Source: JBEKHI01 sp050012355 (lineage in GTDB: Bacteria; Actinomycetota; Actinomycetes; Streptosporangiales; Streptosporangiaceae). Taken from it: 15,623 nucleotides of DNA. Position numbers and translations under genes: made by a program. The number at the start of each line of letters is the position of its first letter. The stretch's first letter is position 1. The DNA lies in the NCBI GenBank assembly GCA_050012355.1, contig JBEKHI010000385.1, positions 1 through 15,623 on the forward strand. The letters run 5' to 3'. The notes under the pieces were generated by a model. The model made no database searches. It saw only the letters and a program-made list of their open reading frames with translations, and had not been told where the DNA came from. Shown piece by piece: positions 15,100-15,623 of this stretch.

Positions 15100-15120
15100 C
15101 ACTGACATCTTGTGTCAGTG
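15100..15120. promoter_or_regulatory. Perfect 8-5-8 palindrome, candidate operator of the divergent pair
   Basis: CACTGACA (15100-15107) and TGTCAGTG (15113-15120) are perfect inverted repeats separated by TCTTG. The palindrome sits between the lipocalin-like gene and the WYL regulator gene and its last three bases are the regulator's GTG start codon. A dimeric winged-helix regulator bound here would block its own gene and influence the divergent one. Confidence 0.6.
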
Positions 15121-15623
15121 AAGTCGAGCCGTCTGCTGTCAATCCTGCTCTTGCTGCAGAATCGCGGCCGGATGACGGCCGCCCAGCTCGCGGCCGAACT
15201 GGAGGTCTCGGTCCGCACTGTCTACCGCGACATCGAGGCGCTGCACGCTTCCGGCGTCCCGTTGTACGGCGATGCTGGTCACGCGGGTGGCTATGAGTTG
15301 CTCGGCGGGTACCGGACCCGGCTGACCGGGTTTAACGCGACCGAGGCGGAGGCGCTGTTCCTGTCCGGGATCCCGGGACCGGCCGCGGAACTGGGCATGG
15401 CATCGGCCCTCGCGACGGCCCAGCTCAAGCTGCACGCCGCGCTTCCTCCCGAGCTGCGGGCACAGGCGGACCGCATGCGGTCACGCTTCCACCTCGACGC
15501 GCCTGGCTGGTACGCACCCGACAGTGACGTGCCCTACTTGACCCAGGTCGCCGAAGCGGTCTGGCAGAGCCAGGTACTCGACGTGCGCTACCGGCGCTGG
15601 AAGACGCCGACCGACGTGGACCG
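15118..15623 (+). CDS. WYL-domain, HTH transcriptional regulator (YafY/DeoR-like), 3' end outside the window
   Basis: GTG at 15118-15120 opens a frame that stays open to the window end (168 complete codons; full-length relatives are about 310-330 residues). The N-terminus KSSRLLSILLLLQ with an HTH_11-type winged helix at ~2-60 (MTAAQLAAELEVSVRTVYRD, then IEALHASGVPLYGD) is diagnostic, followed by GGYELLGGYRTRLTGFNATEAEAL and an intermediate helical region. WYL domain strands begin near the edge (LDVRYRRW). Such proteins are ligand- or nucleotide-responsive regulators, commonly repressing or activating a divergent gene. There is no ribosome binding site ahead of the GTG, and the palindrome reaches into the start codon, so leaderless translation is possible. 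An alternative start further downstream would remove the conserved first helix. Confidence 0.88.
   Translation, partial: MKSSRLLSILLLLQNRGRMTAAQLAAELEVSVRTVYRDIEALHASGVPLYGDAGHAGGYELLGGYRTRLTGFNATEAEALFLSGIPGPAAELGMASALATAQLKLHAALPPELRAQADRMRSRFHLDAPGWYAPDSDVPYLTQVAEAVWQSQVLDVRYRRWKTPTDVD

Overview
The window is GC-rich DNA with GTG/ATG starts, strong Shine-Dalgarno sites and gene families confined to or typical of Actinomycetota (a conservon, a WhiB-like regulator, a WYL regulator). This suggests a filamentous actinomycete; genus cannot be fixed from the sequence alone.

Layout. At the left edge is the 3' end of a plus-strand gene (1-162), followed by a small convergent terminator. A very large minus-strand gene (217-5700, GTG start) encodes a single-chain biotin-dependent acyl-CoA carboxylase. 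Its domain order is biotin carboxylase, biotin carrier, central region, carboxyltransferase, as in eukaryotic acetyl-CoA carboxylase. A 529-bp divergent intergenic region (5701-6229) holds a long-hairpin repeat (5878-5988) and a 23-bp-period direct repeat just upstream of the next gene. That gene (6230-8140) encodes a secreted Kelch/galactose-oxidase-like beta-propeller. Its last ~95 codons run through lower-GC, hairpin-rich sequence and do not look like the family's C-terminus, so the gene seems to have lost its natural end.

From 8270 to 12202 lies a four-gene conservon: cvnA (membrane sensor histidine-kinase-like ATPase), cvnB (Roadblock/LC7), cvnC (DUF742) and cvnD (Ras-like GTPase). The last three overlap or are tightly packed and are presumably one membrane-associated G-protein-like signalling operon. 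A six-TM YihY/BrkB-family membrane protein follows 29 bp later and may be co-transcribed.

From 13216 to 13950 the DNA is rearranged. A frameshifted 3' remnant of a whiB-like gene abuts a 341-bp unit bounded by 23-bp inverted repeats. Beyond it is an intact-looking whiB-like gene whose C-terminal codons run into the unit. At the unit's centre is a second copy (13441-13551) of the long-hairpin repeat, in inverted orientation to the first. The two copies share the same symmetry centre and show compensatory base-pair changes. This repeat family is the least explained structure in the window.

The right end has a nucleoside/guanine deaminase-fold protein (14116-14604), convergent with a small lipocalin-like protein of unknown function (14623-15078). 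The latter is divergent from a WYL-domain regulator (15118 to beyond the window). A perfect 8-5-8 palindrome overlaps the regulator's GTG start and is a likely operator for the pair. No tRNA, rRNA, CRISPR array or full insertion sequence with transposase was seen.
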